In this document: positions 40,207 through 51,174 of the stretch, piece by piece
Layout: the number at the start of each line of letters is the position of its first letter
How positions within the stretch are numbered: the first letter of the stretch is position 1
Assembly (NCBI RefSeq): GCF_001750105.1
Contig: NZ_CP014143.1
Coordinates: 992,001 to 1,056,000 of the forward strand
Reading direction: 5' to 3'
Source: Microbulbifer aggregans
GTDB lineage: Bacteria; Pseudomonadota; Gammaproteobacteria; Pseudomonadales; Cellvibrionaceae
DNA length: 64,000 nt
Program-made: the position numbers and the translations under genes
Notes under the pieces: generated by a model
What the model was told of the DNA's origin: nothing
Seen by the model: the letters and a program-made list of their open reading frames with translations, nothing else
Database searches by the model: none

Positions 40207-41865
40207 TCAGCTCGAGGCCGACTCGACCTGCTTGTTGATATACCAGGTCTGGGCAATGGAGAGCACGTTGTTGGCAATCCAGTACAGCACCAGGCCGGCC
40301 GGGAACCACAGGAAGAAGAAGGTCATCATTACCGGCATCAGCTGCATGATCCGCGCCTGGGTCGGATCCGTGGGCTGGGGCTGCAGTTTCTGCATCAGCC
40401 ACATGGTCAGGCCCATGATTACCGGCAGGATAAAGTAGGGATCCTTGGCCGACAGGTCGTGGATCCACAGGATCCAGGGCGCGTGGCGCAGCTCGACGGT
40501 TTCCATCAGCATCCAGTACAGACCGATGAATACCGGCATCTGTAGCAGGATCGGCAGGCAGCCGCCCATGGGATTGATCTTCTCACGGCGGTAGAGCTTC
40601 ATTGTCTCTTCCGCGAGTTTCTGGCGGTTGTCCTTGTACTGTTCCTGCAGTTTCTTCATCTGCGGCGCGAACTTGCGCATGCGCGCCATCGATTTCAGGC
40701 CGGCGGCGGACAGCGGGTAGAGCAAGGCCTTGATAAAGACGGTCAGCAGTACGATGGCCCAGCCCCAGTTGGAGATGATGTTCTCGTAGATGAAGTTCAG
40801 CACCCGGAACATCGGCTTGGCCAGCCACCAGAGCCAACCATAATCCACGGTCAGGTCCAGGTAGGGGGAGATTTCTTCCAGGCGGAAGACATCTTTTGGC
40901 CCGGCGTAGAAGGCGGCACTCAGCTCACCCTGGCTGTTGGCCGGGATCTCTACCTGCGGAGCTGTGAAGCCCATACGGAACAGGCCACTGGACAGCCGCT
41001 TCAGTTCAAAGGTATTGCGCTCTTCCTGCGGCGGAACCCAGGCGCTGATGAAGTAGTGCTGCACCATGGCCACCCAGCCGCCGACAATGGATTCACGTGT
41101 GGGGGTCTCGGCTATCTCTTCGAAATCCTGCTTGAAGTAGTTCTCCTCACTGGTACGCAGGGCTGCGCCCAGGAAGGGTGACATGCCGATGCCCACATCC
41201 ACCGGTGGCTCGGCACTGTCGCGTTTGATCTGACCGAACATGGCGGCTCGCCAGGGCTGATCGCTGGTGTTATCGACCAGATACTTGACGTCTACCAGGT
41301 AATCGCCGCGGTTGAAGGTAAAGCGTTTGGTGATGTTGGCGCCTTGCCGGTTCAGTTTGAGGTCGACCACGAGGCTGTCGCTGCCAGCCTTCAGGGCGTA
41401 TTCCTGTTCGGCCGCAGTGAACAGCGGGCGTCCGGCGGAACTATCGGTACCGTTGTGACCGATCAGGCCACTCTGGGCAATATAGGTGTGGTCTCGGGTC
41501 TGATTGAGGAGAATAAACGGGCGGTCCGGGGTATTCAGCTCTTCATAAAAGTTGCGCAGGGCGACTTTGACGATGTCGCCGCCGCGGGGATCGATCAGCA
41601 GGCTGAAGACGTCAGTCTCGACGGAAATCAACTGCCGCTCGCCCCTGGCTTGATCCTGGGTTGCCGTCTCGCCCTGAAGAGTCGGTACATCTCCTGCGGC
41701 GTCTCCGGACTCTGGGGCGGTGACGGTTTCAGGAAGCTCGCTGCGTACGACGGTTTCCTGATCTACTGCGGGCGTGCGCTCTTCTTTAAATTCGTTCCAC
41801 TGGAAGATGAGAGCGAGGATAACTGCGGCGATTCCGCCCAGCAGCGTATAGCGTTGCCAATCCAT
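40207..41865 (-). CDS. yidC: Membrane protein insertase YidC
   Basis: A 552-residue inner-membrane protein (548 in E. coli) that inserts membrane proteins such as AtpE and AtpB. One N-terminal helix ([17 protein letters not shown]) is followed by a large periplasmic beta domain of about 300 residues. The five-helix core has [21 protein letters not shown], whose hydrophilic-groove Arg is nearby, then [20 protein letters not shown] coiled hairpin residues and [21 protein letters not shown]. It is four bases downstream of yidD. Confidence 0.97.
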   Translation of the reverse strand: MDWQRYTLLGGIAAVILALIFQWNEFKEERTPAVDQETVVRSELPETVTAPESGDAAGDVPTLQGETATQDQARGERQLISVETDVFSLLIDPRGGDIVKVALRNFYEELNTPDRPFILLNQTRDHTYIAQSGLIGHNGTDSSAGRPLFTAAEQEYALKAGSDSLVVDLKLNRQGANITKRFTFNRGDYLVDVKYLVDNTSDQPWRAAMFGQIKRDSAEPPVDVGIGMSPFLGAALRTSEENYFKQDFEEIAETPTRESIVGGWVAMVQHYFISAWVPPQEERNTFELKRLSSGLFRMGFTAPQVEIPANSQGELSAAFYAGPKDVFRLEEISPYLDLTVDYGWLWWLAKPMFRVLNFIYENIISNWGWAIVLLTVFIKALLYPLSAAGLKSMARMRKFAPQMKKLQEQYKDNRQKLAEETMKLYRREKINPMGGCLPILLQMPVFIGLYWMLMETVELRHAPWILWIHDLSAKDPYFILPVIMGLTMWLMQKLQPQPTDPTQARIMQLMPVMMTFFFLWFPAGLVLYWIANNVLSIAQTWYINKQVESASS

Positions 41866-41869
41866 TTGT

Positions 41870-42136
41870 TTACCTAAGTTCGCCCCGGTTCGGGTCAGTG
41901 TCCGGGTTGGAATGTTTTTCGTCCCGCGGCGGGACTGGGTCCAGGCCGCCGGGATGCCAAGGGTGGCATTTTATAAGGCGCCGCAAGGTTAAATAACCCC
42001 CTTTTCCCAATCCATAGGTCTTTAATGCTTCCTCTGAATAATGAGAGCAGGTGGGGTAAAAGCGGCACTGGTTGCCGATCCAGGGGCTCAGCAGATAGCG
42101 GTAGACGTGGATCAGCTTGATGGCCAGTCGAGTCAC
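41870..42136 (-). CDS. yidD: Membrane protein insertion efficiency factor YidD
   Basis: An 88-residue basic protein with the family core YRYLLSPWIGNQCRFYPTCS followed by HYSEEAL and KCHPWHPGG, including the conserved Cys residues. It aids YidC-dependent insertion. The start is GTG overlapping the rnpA stop (GTGA). Confidence 0.95.
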   Translation of the reverse strand: MTRLAIKLIHVYRYLLSPWIGNQCRFYPTCSHYSEEALKTYGLGKGGYLTLRRLIKCHPWHPGGLDPVPPRDEKHSNPDTDPNRGELR

Positions 42137-42570
42137 TGGTCCCTCTTGCGGGCTTTGCCGCTGGGCTTGCGACCCCGATTGCTATCCCGAGGAGCTTCGG
42201 GTTCGGCAGCACGGCGGGTCAGTTTGCGCCAGAGTTTGTCGAGCAGCTTTGCCAGCTCCTCATTGCTCAACTCACCGGTTCCAGGGCGTGCCAGGACCAC
42301 CGCATCAAGCGCAGGAAGTTCGTGCTGACGGAGGCGGAAACTTTCGCGCACGATGCGCTTAACCCGGTTGCGGTCAGAAGCCAGGCGGACATGCTTTTTG
42401 GCAACGACAAGGCCGAGACGTGGGGAGGGGAGATCGTTGCGTCTGGCAATGATCAAGAGGTTGGGGTGCGCGGCACGAATCTCGGTACCGCTGAACACGG
42501 CACGATACTGTGCCGCGTTAAGCAGGCGCAGCGCTTTGGAGAAGCCGAAGTCGCTGCGCGCCTGTTGCAT
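42133..42570 (-). CDS. rnpA: Ribonuclease P protein component
   Basis: A 145-residue basic protein that pairs with RNase P RNA to process tRNA 5' ends. The RNR signature is LASDRNRVKRIVRESFRL, and PSPRLGLVVAKKHV precedes it. It is somewhat longer than E. coli RnpA (119) because of a charged C-terminal tail. It follows rpmH by 30 bases, the universal order. Confidence 0.95.
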   Translation of the reverse strand: MQQARSDFGFSKALRLLNAAQYRAVFSGTEIRAAHPNLLIIARRNDLPSPRLGLVVAKKHVRLASDRNRVKRIVRESFRLRQHELPALDAVVLARPGTGELSNEELAKLLDKLWRKLTRRAAEPEAPRDSNRGRKPSGKARKRDQ

Positions 42571-42600
42571 GAATAGAGCGTTCCCGGAGAGGGAAGGCGC

Positions 42601-42735
42601 TTATGCAGACAGTACTTTGCGGCCTTTGGCGCGACGGCGGGCCAGGATCTTGCGGCCGTTCTTGGTTGCCATACGAGCGCGGAAACCGTGGTTGCGCTTG
42701 CGCTTCAAGTTGCTGGGTTGAAAAGTACGTTTCAT
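42601..42735 (-). CDS. rpmH: 50S ribosomal protein L34
   Basis: A 44-residue, very basic protein: [20 protein letters not shown] at the start and [10 protein letters not shown] near the end, almost identical to other gammaproteobacterial L34. A longer upstream frame is ignored because L34 always starts at MKRTFQP. It heads the leftward rpmH-rnpA-yidD-yidC transcript, divergent from dnaA. Confidence 0.98.
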   Translation of the reverse strand: MKRTFQPSNLKRKRNHGFRARMATKNGRKILARRRAKGRKVLSA

Positions 42736-43020
42736 TGTCTTGCTACCTGAGACTTGTGTTCTGAATTTCGCCGGTGGACCCGGTCGCTGCCTGCGCTCCC
42801 GTGCAACCGGTGTTCCGGGCGTTGGAGCTGCGCACTGCGAAGGCGGCGGATTGTATAGAAAGGCACCAGTTAAATCAACGCAAAGACAGGAATTTCCTGT
42901 GCGGCAGAGACTGCCCGGGAACAGATTAACGATAGCGCGCCCGGGGGGCTCCGGCGACGTTTCTGGGGCGTGGAAGGTGCAAGTTATTGACTCCATTTAG
43001 AAAACGCATTCGGCGCACGG

Positions 43021-43200
43021 CTTGGCCCCAGCCTATCCACAGATTGCTGTGGATAAGTATGATCGAGGTGCCGCGTGTGGCTGGTTAAATATTGTGCAAC
43101 CCCTTGAAAAATAGTTAGTTTTTTATCGATCTAAACGGCCTTTTTCAGTCTCGATCTGTGGATAACCCCGCGGTGGAGCGGTATACTACCCGGCTCTTTA
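43021..43200. other. Candidate oriC / dnaA regulatory region (rpmH-dnaA gap)
   Basis: The 549 bases between rpmH and dnaA hold two perfect DnaA boxes, TGTGGATAA at 43048-43056 and 43157-43165, and one with a single mismatch, CTATCCACA at 43033-43041. Between them is an AT-rich stretch (43085-43135) and three GATC sites. In Pseudomonas the functional origin lies in this gap. All genes to the left run leftward and all to the right rightward, as expected if replication starts here. The rest of the gap (42736-43020) shows no clear gene. Confidence 0.55.
43157..43187 (+). promoter_or_regulatory. dnaA: Probable dnaA promoter with DnaA box at -35
   Basis: TATACT at 43182-43187 is a good -10 hexamer. 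The place for the -35 box, 17 bases upstream, is occupied by a perfect DnaA box (43157-43165) rather than a good -35 hexamer. DnaA binding there would block the promoter, a known mode of dnaA autoregulation. Confidence 0.5.
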
Positions 43201-43284
43201 GCTGTGCTGGTGTGGGTTGTTTCCGACCCGCCGGTGCCACATTCTTTCTTCCTTCTATATAGATTTGGGGTCTCAGGGGGTTTC

Positions 43285-44814
43285 TTGTCTGAATCCGTTT
43301 GGCGTCAGTGTGCCGCCAGCCTTCAGGATGAATTGCCGTCGCAGCAGTTCAATACCTGGATTCGGCCGTTGCGGGTCAGTCCGTCTGCTGCCGTGGGTGA
43401 GCTGCGCCTGGTGGCGCCCAACCGTTTTGTGCTGGATTGGGTCGGCGATAAATTCCTGAAGCGGATTAACGAGCTGGTTAATCACTTTAGCGCGGAGGCG
43501 CCGCTGGAAATTGTGCTGGAAATCGCTGAGCGGCGCCCGGCCCGCTTCCAGCGCAGCCGGGGGGCTTCCCAGCAAGTCCCCACAGCCAGTGCTCAACCCA
43601 GTGCACAGGTCCAGTCGCCCAATCACGGGCAGGCAGAGGCGCCTGCCCCCTCCCTTGGTGGTTTTTCGCCCCCGGCTTCGGTGAATGGCGCAGCAGCGCC
43701 CGTGGTGACGAGGGAGGCTGCACCAGCCGTCCAGCCCCAGCCCCGTCCGCCGGCAGAGACGCGGAAGGTTGAAGTGGAGGGGGCAATCAAGCACGGCAGT
43801 GCGCTCAATCGCAATTTCACGTTCAAGTCTTTCGTAGAGGGCAAGTCGAACCAGCTCGGTCTGGCGGCGGCCCAGCAGATTGCGGATAACCCCGGCGGTG
43901 CTTATAACCCCTTGTTTATCTATGGTGGTGTGGGCCTGGGTAAAACGCACTTGATGCATGCGGTGGGCAATGCGCTGCTGGAGCGCAACCCGAACGCGAA
44001 GGTGGTCTATCTCCATTCAGAGCGATTCGTCGCCGACATGGTGAAGGCGTTGCAGTTGAATGCCATCAGTGACTTCAAACGCTATTACCGGTCGGTAGAT
44101 GCTCTGCTCATTGATGACATTCAATTTTTTGCTGGCAAGGAGCGCTCACAGGAAGAGTTTTTCCATACGTTCAACGCGCTGCTCGAGGGCGGGCAACAGA
44201 TTATTCTGACCTGTGACCGCTATCCGAAAGAGATTGACGGTCTTGAGGAGCGCCTCAAGTCCCGTTTTGGCTGGGGTCTGACTGTCGCCGTAGAACCACC
44301 GGAGCTCGAGACCCGGGTAGCGATCCTGATGAAAAAGGCGGAGCAGGTCGGTGTTGAGCTGCCACATGATTCTGCCTTCTTTATTGCCCAGCGTATCCGC
44401 TCCAATGTGCGGGAGCTGGAGGGCGCCCTGCGGCGGGTGATCGCCAACGCGCAGTTTACCGGTCGCGCCATCGATGACGTTCTGGTACGCGAGGCCCTGA
44501 AGGACCTGTTGGCGCTTCAGGATCGGCTGGTCAGTGTGGACAACATCCAGCGCGTTGTGGCGGAGTATTACAAGATCAAGGTGGCGGATCTGCTTTCTAA
44601 GCGCCGCAGCCGCTCGGTCGCGCGACCGCGTCAGGTAGCCATGTCCCTGGCCAAGGAGCTGACCAACCATAGCTTGCCGGAGATCGGCGATGCATTTGGC
44701 GGGCGCGACCATACCACCGTTCTGCATGCTTGCCGGAAAATCCGCGAGCTGCAGGAAACGGACGCGGATATCCGCGAAGATGTGAAATTATTGACGCGCT
44801 CGCTGACCACCTGA
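43285..44814 (+). CDS. dnaA: Chromosomal replication initiator protein DnaA
   Basis: A 509-residue initiator that binds DnaA boxes and opens oriC. Domain I begins [20 protein letters not shown]; domain II is a long Pro/Ala/Gln-rich linker to about residue 165; the AAA+ domain has [19 protein letters not shown] (Walker A) and [14 protein letters not shown] (Walker B); domain IV ends with the box-binding motif [20 protein letters not shown] start at 43285 is chosen: it gives the family N-terminus and follows AGGGGG. The longer linker makes it larger than E. coli DnaA (467). It heads dnaA-dnaN-recF-gyrB. Confidence 0.97.
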   Translation: MSESVWRQCAASLQDELPSQQFNTWIRPLRVSPSAAVGELRLVAPNRFVLDWVGDKFLKRINELVNHFSAEAPLEIVLEIAERRPARFQRSRGASQQVPTASAQPSAQVQSPNHGQAEAPAPSLGGFSPPASVNGAAAPVVTREAAPAVQPQPRPPAETRKVEVEGAIKHGSALNRNFTFKSFVEGKSNQLGLAAAQQIADNPGGAYNPLFIYGGVGLGKTHLMHAVGNALLERNPNAKVVYLHSERFVADMVKALQLNAISDFKRYYRSVDALLIDDIQFFAGKERSQEEFFHTFNALLEGGQQIILTCDRYPKEIDGLEERLKSRFGWGLTVAVEPPELETRVAILMKKAEQVGVELPHDSAFFIAQRIRSNVRELEGALRRVIANAQFTGRAIDDVLVREALKDLLALQDRLVSVDNIQRVVAEYYKIKVADLLSKRRSRSVARPRQVAMSLAKELTNHSLPEIGDAFGGRDHTTVLHACRKIRELQETDADIREDVKLLTRSLTT

Positions 44815-44868
44815 CGGGATAATGCGAGTACCAGTTAGCGAATAAAACCAACGAAGGCGAAGATACCG

Positions 44869-45975
44869 ATGAAATTCAATGTAAGCCGGGATGCGCTGCT
44901 CAAGCCCCTGCAGCTGGTGGCCGGTGTTGTGGAAAAACGTCAGACCCTGCCCGTATTGGCGAATGTGCTGATGCAGTTGCAGGGACAGGAACTGTCTCTG
45001 ACGGGGACCGACCTCGAGGTGGAGATCGTTGGCCGCCTGGGGGTAGAGGGCGTCGAGATGGAGGGTGAGGTCACTGTGCCCGCCCGCAAACTGCTGGATA
45101 TCTGCCGCTCGCTGCCCGATGGCGCGGAGCTGAAGTTTGAGCGCGATGGCGAACGTCTGATTCTCCGCAGTGGCCGCAGCCGGTTCCAGCTTTCCACACT
45201 GCCGGCCTCCGACTTCCCCAACCAGGAAGAGACCAGTGCCCAGACACGCTTCTCGATTTCTCAGAGAGAAATTCGTCGCCTGATCGAAGCGACGGGCTTT
45301 GCCATGGCTCAGCAGGATGTCCGCTACTACCTGAACGGTCTTTTGCTGGAGTGCCGTCCTCAGCAGCTACGCGCAGTGGCGACAGATGGTCACCGCCTCG
45401 CGTTGTGTGATCGGGATGCACCGGGCCTCAATGTAGAGTCGCCGATTCAGGCGATCGTGCCCCGTAAGGGCGTTCTGGAGCTGGGGCGTCTGCTCGAGGA
45501 TACCGACGCTCCCGCCGAAGTAGTGCTGGGTAACAATCATATCCGGGTGATCAGCGGCCAGTTCACCTTTACTTCCAAGCTGGTGGACGGCAAGTTTCCC
45601 GATTACGAGAGGGTGTTGCCACGTTCCACGGGGAACGAGATCTACGCAGATCGCCAGGCACTGCGTCAGGCCTTCTCTCGAGCCGCAATTCTCTCCAACG
45701 AGAAATACCGGGGAGTCAGACTCCAGGTTTCCGAGGGGTTGCTGCAGATCGTGGCTAACAACCCTGAGCAGGAGGAGGCCGAGGAGCAGCTGGTCGTCGA
45801 CTATGTCGGTGAGCCCCTCGAAATCGGCTTTAATGTGGGTTACCTGCTCGATGTGACTGGAGCTATCCATAGCGATCAGATTCGAATCGGCTTGGCAGAT
45901 GCAAACAGCAGCGCGCTGCTGCAGCAGCCCGAAGAGGGGGATGCCCTTTACGTGATCATGCCGATGCGCCTTTGA
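44869..45975 (+). CDS. dnaN: DNA polymerase III beta sliding clamp
   Basis: A 368-residue clamp subunit (366 in E. coli) that encircles DNA as a dimer. It opens MKFNVSRDALLKPLQLVAGV, has RYYLNGLLLE and RAVATDGHRLALCD in the middle, and ends with LYVIMPMRL, the standard C-terminus. It starts 54 bases after dnaA. A degenerate parS-like sequence lies inside at 45622-45637. Confidence 0.98.
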   Translation: MKFNVSRDALLKPLQLVAGVVEKRQTLPVLANVLMQLQGQELSLTGTDLEVEIVGRLGVEGVEMEGEVTVPARKLLDICRSLPDGAELKFERDGERLILRSGRSRFQLSTLPASDFPNQEETSAQTRFSISQREIRRLIEATGFAMAQQDVRYYLNGLLLECRPQQLRAVATDGHRLALCDRDAPGLNVESPIQAIVPRKGVLELGRLLEDTDAPAEVVLGNNHIRVISGQFTFTSKLVDGKFPDYERVLPRSTGNEIYADRQALRQAFSRAAILSNEKYRGVRLQVSEGLLQIVANNPEQEEAEEQLVVDYVGEPLEIGFNVGYLLDVTGAIHSDQIRIGLADANSSALLQQPEEGDALYVIMPMRL

Positions 45976-46069
45976 GGCGATGGGCTGAAGTTGGAATCAC
46001 AGAAGTGCCGTCATATCCCCGGGTATGGCGGCACTTTTGTATTCGGGGTGCGGTGACGGAAGTTGAGGA

Positions 46070-47209
46070 GTGGACTATTTGGCCGGCCTGAGTCGTTTGG
46101 TGTTGGCGAATTTCCGCAATATCAGTAGTGCGGACATCGCTCTCTGTTGCAGTGTAAATCTCTTCTACGGCGTTAACGGCAGCGGTAAAACTTCCGTGCT
46201 GGAAGCCGTACACATGCTTGCTACCGGGAGATCTTTTCGTTCCCGGCAGCACCAGCCCGTCATCCAAGCCGACGCAGAACAGCTGGCAGTCTTTGGGCGG
46301 CTCAAAGATGGGTTAACGATCGGTGTAGAGAAGAGACGTTCTGGGCCTGGCGGCAGGATCCGCATCAATCGTGAGGCTGCGGAGTCCAGCTCTCAGTTAG
46401 CGGCTCTGTTGCCGCTGCAGTTGATCAATAGCGATAGCTTCTCGGCACTGGAGGGTGGTCCTGGCGTCCGCAGGCGCCTGCTGGACTGGACGGTGTTCCA
46501 CGTGGAACAAAGCTACCTGCATGCATTGAAGGACTATCAAATCGCACTACGGCAGCGAAATGCCCTGTTACGTCGTGGTAAAATCGGGTCAGATCAGCTG
46601 GATATCTGGGATGGGCGCATGGTTATAGCGGCCGTCACCCTGGATCGATTGCGCGAAGAGGTTTTCGAGCGTCTTGGCACTGTCACTCGTGAGCTTTTAC
46701 TGGATCTTCCAGTCTCGCCGCTCCAGCAGGTGTCGATCCGATACCGTCGTGGATGGAAACAGGGCGTGGACTTGGGTGAGGCCTTACAGGCCTCCAGAGA
46801 TGCGGATATGGCTGTTGGTCATACCCGAGTGGGCCCTCATCGGGCCGATATGGTTTTTACCGTGGACTCGCAGCCAGCGCAGTCGATTCTCTCGCGAGGC
46901 CAGCAAAAGATGTTGGTCTGTGCACTGAGAACGGCGATGGCGCGGGTGGTTTCAAACAGCAGGAAGCCACCGGTGTTTCTGATTGATGATCTACCGGCTG
47001 AACTGGATGACGCGCACCAGGTCATTTTTGCCCGCTGGGTCAGTGATTGTGCGGGACAGGTACTGGTGACCGGTATAGAAAGGGAGTCTACTTGCCGACC
47101 ATGGTTGAGTCTGGCTGCCCCCTGGAATAAGCCGTCTGTGTTCCACGTGGAACATGGGCGAATTAGCGCCGAGCTAGATCCGGCGCCCAATAATGAATGG
47201 AGCGAGTAA
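46070..47209 (+). CDS. recF: DNA replication and repair protein RecF
   Basis: A 379-residue SMC-like ATPase that loads RecA at gaps with RecO and RecR. Walker A is FYGVNGSGKTSVLEAVHML, the signature motif is ILSRGQQKMLVCALRTAMA, and Walker B is PPVFLIDDLPAELD. The start is uncertain: GTG at 46070 keeps the frame longest, while TTG at 46079 has GAGGAG at better spacing and begins MAGLSRLVLANFRN-like. Two parS sites lie within the gene, at 46494 and 47139. Its TAA directly abuts the gyrB ATG. Confidence 0.96.
   Translation: MDYLAGLSRLVLANFRNISSADIALCCSVNLFYGVNGSGKTSVLEAVHMLATGRSFRSRQHQPVIQADAEQLAVFGRLKDGLTIGVEKRRSGPGGRIRINREAAESSSQLAALLPLQLINSDSFSALEGGPGVRRRLLDWTVFHVEQSYLHALKDYQIALRQRNALLRRGKIGSDQLDIWDGRMVIAAVTLDRLREEVFERLGTVTRELLLDLPVSPLQQVSIRYRRGWKQGVDLGEALQASRDADMAVGHTRVGPHRADMVFTVDSQPAQSILSRGQQKMLVCALRTAMARVVSNSRKPPVFLIDDLPAELDDAHQVIFARWVSDCAGQVLVTGIERESTCRPWLSLAAPWNKPSVFHVEHGRISAELDPAPNNEWSE
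46494..46509. other. parS centromere site 1
   Basis: TGTTCCACGTGGAACA is a perfect 16-base palindrome of the parS consensus bound by ParB. It lies inside recF and encodes part of VFHVEQ. The cognate parAB genes lie about 11-12 kb to the left. Confidence 0.92.
47139..47154. other. parS centromere site 2
   Basis: A second identical parS palindrome, TGTTCCACGTGGAACA, 645 bases from the first and also inside recF near its 3' end, encoding VFHVEH in the same codon phase. Confidence 0.92.
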
Positions 47210-49630
<2,421 letters not shown>

Positions 49631-49658
49631 AGGTCTAAAGACCCCCGGTCCCGACCTA

Positions 49659-49690
49659 ATAAAAACGGCCGCATGCGCGGCCGTTTTTAT
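49659..49690 (+). terminator. Terminator after gyrB
   Basis: AAAAACGGCCGC and GCGGCCGTTTTT form a near-perfect stem 30 bases after the gyrB stop, with A- and T-runs on both sides. It may also serve the convergent CysH-like gene. Confidence 0.88.
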
Positions 49691-49711
49691 TTCTGGGCAA
49701 AGGGCTTCAGC

Positions 49712-50392
49712 CTACTTTTGCAGTAATAGTCCACACTCACGGTGCTCCTCACCCTTGGTGGGATCGAAGTAGACATCATTGTCGGGCAGTTCTTTCTCCA
49801 CCACGTACTCCTCGACGTCCAGTTCATTCAAATGGAACATCGGTGCCACGCGGATGGTGCCATGGCTGCCTTTGGTGAATATGTCCAGACCCTTGCGGTG
49901 TGCATTCTGATCGTGCCGGATACCGTTTAACCACACGTCGGGCTGCAGGTCTTCCATCGCGCGATTGAAGGGTTCCAGTTTGACCGTACGGGAAAAGAAA
50001 TCGTGCTCCGGAGTGTCCAGCGCCGGGATACCCCCGTAAACCGCGTTGTAGTGCGCCGCGGACATCTTGGGCGCGTAGGCGTACAGGTTAAGCCCGAAGT
50101 CTTTGATCAGCCGCTCGATATGACGATAGGTTTCGGGAGTGTTGTACCCGTGATCGACCCAGATGACAGGGATATCAGGTTTGATTCGCGTAACCAGATG
50201 GAGAAAGGCCACCGCGAGCGGACGGAAGTTGGTAAAGACCACCGGATTACGTGCATGCTCGATGGTGAACCGCATGATCTCGCTGGGCTTGTCATTGCGG
50301 AAACGCGCATTCAGCGACGGCAAATCCATATCGTGACGGAAGAGCGGTTCTACATCTTTGCTGGCGGCGAGATTAGTGCTAGTGCGAGCCAT
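49712..50392 (-). CDS. PAPS reductase (CysH)-like protein
   Basis: A 226-residue protein co-linear with E. coli CysH: IKPDIPVIWVDHGYNTPETYRHIE matches its [24 protein letters not shown] region, VKLEPFNRAMEDLQPDVWLNGIRHDQ follows, and the C-terminal HRECGLLLQK keeps the reactive ECGL Cys. However the nucleotide loop that reads SSFGIQAAVSLHL in CysH is TNFRPLAVAFLHL here, and the final His of ECGLH is Leu. No extra Cys pairs for an iron-sulfur cluster of APS reductases are seen. It may be a divergent PAPS reductase or a relative with another adenylated substrate. No cysI, cysJ or cysN neighbours. Confidence 0.7.
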   Translation of the reverse strand: MARTSTNLAASKDVEPLFRHDMDLPSLNARFRNDKPSEIMRFTIEHARNPVVFTNFRPLAVAFLHLVTRIKPDIPVIWVDHGYNTPETYRHIERLIKDFGLNLYAYAPKMSAAHYNAVYGGIPALDTPEHDFFSRTVKLEPFNRAMEDLQPDVWLNGIRHDQNAHRKGLDIFTKGSHGTIRVAPMFHLNELDVEEYVVEKELPDNDVYFDPTKGEEHRECGLLLQK

Positions 50393-50496
50393 GGCTTACC
50401 AGTTTAGAAAAGTGACAATGGTAAGAATCCTACTCTGCCTCGAAAGTACTGAGAAACATTAAAAAGAAGTGTATCCCTAACTTTTAGTTATAACTC

Positions 50497-50952
50497 TCAG
50501 GCGGCAGGTCTGCTTTTGTTTCTACTCTGGTACTGCATCAGGAGTCGGTGCTGTCCACCGGCCGCAGGTTGGCGCTCGCGCTCGACGAAACCCTGCTCCT
50601 GCAGGAAATAGCGGGCCCACAGGTTTTCCTGGAGCACCCAGGTATGTAACTGCTCACGGTCATGTTTCACGACTGCCATCAGCGACGAGCCGATTCCCCG
50701 CCCGGTGATCGCCGGACTCACGCAGAGCCAGGCCAGCACATTGCCGGGTTCCACGAGTGCGAACGCATCCGCCGCTTTGCTTTTCGCGGATGCGAACACC
50801 ACGCACATTTCGGCGCCGAGGCAGCTTCTGCGGAAAACGCACAGACGGTCCTGCCAGTATTGCCGGGGCAGGGACGGATGAGCGGAGACGACGGTGTACA
50901 ACCACAGTTGTTCCAGCCGTTCTAGATCTGTGCACGTTGCCGGTCTGATCAT
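50497..50952 (-). CDS. GNAT family N-acetyltransferase
   Basis: A 151-residue protein with the GNAT fold: an N-terminal RPATCTDLERLEQLW segment, the acetyl-CoA-binding block VSPAITGRGIGSSLMAVV (the Q/RxxGxG/A loop as RGIGSS), and the C-terminal ARYFLQEQGFVERER motif typical of YjaB/PhnO-like enzymes. Substrate unknown. It stands alone between the CysH-like gene and the divergent TonB receptor. Confidence 0.82.
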   Translation of the reverse strand: MIRPATCTDLERLEQLWLYTVVSAHPSLPRQYWQDRLCVFRRSCLGAEMCVVFASAKSKAADAFALVEPGNVLAWLCVSPAITGRGIGSSLMAVVKHDREQLHTWVLQENLWARYFLQEQGFVERERQPAAGGQHRLLMQYQSRNKSRPAA

Positions 50953-51106
50953 ACTGCACCGTTAGTAAACACTCGCGCACCATGCTAGTCCCGCACACCG
51001 CCGACTCCTAATGCGGTCACAGCGTGCAAGGGGAAGGGATACGCTGACAGGGAAGAGCTGCGGTGGGACAAAATTTTCATAAAAGCACTACAAAAATAAA
51101 AAATGC

Positions 51107-51127
51107 TGATAAAATACAATCATTCTC
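51107..51127 (+). promoter_or_regulatory. Probable Fur box upstream of the TonB receptor
   Basis: TGATAAAATACAATCATTCTC resembles the Fur consensus GATAATGATAATCATTATC, best in its right half (AATCATTCTC, one mismatch). It lies in an AT-rich promoter region 48 bases before the start. Iron-repressed expression is the likely meaning. Confidence 0.5.
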
Positions 51128-51174
51128 ATTTCCAACACGATTAATAAGTCTAACGACTCTCTCCCGGAGGATGT

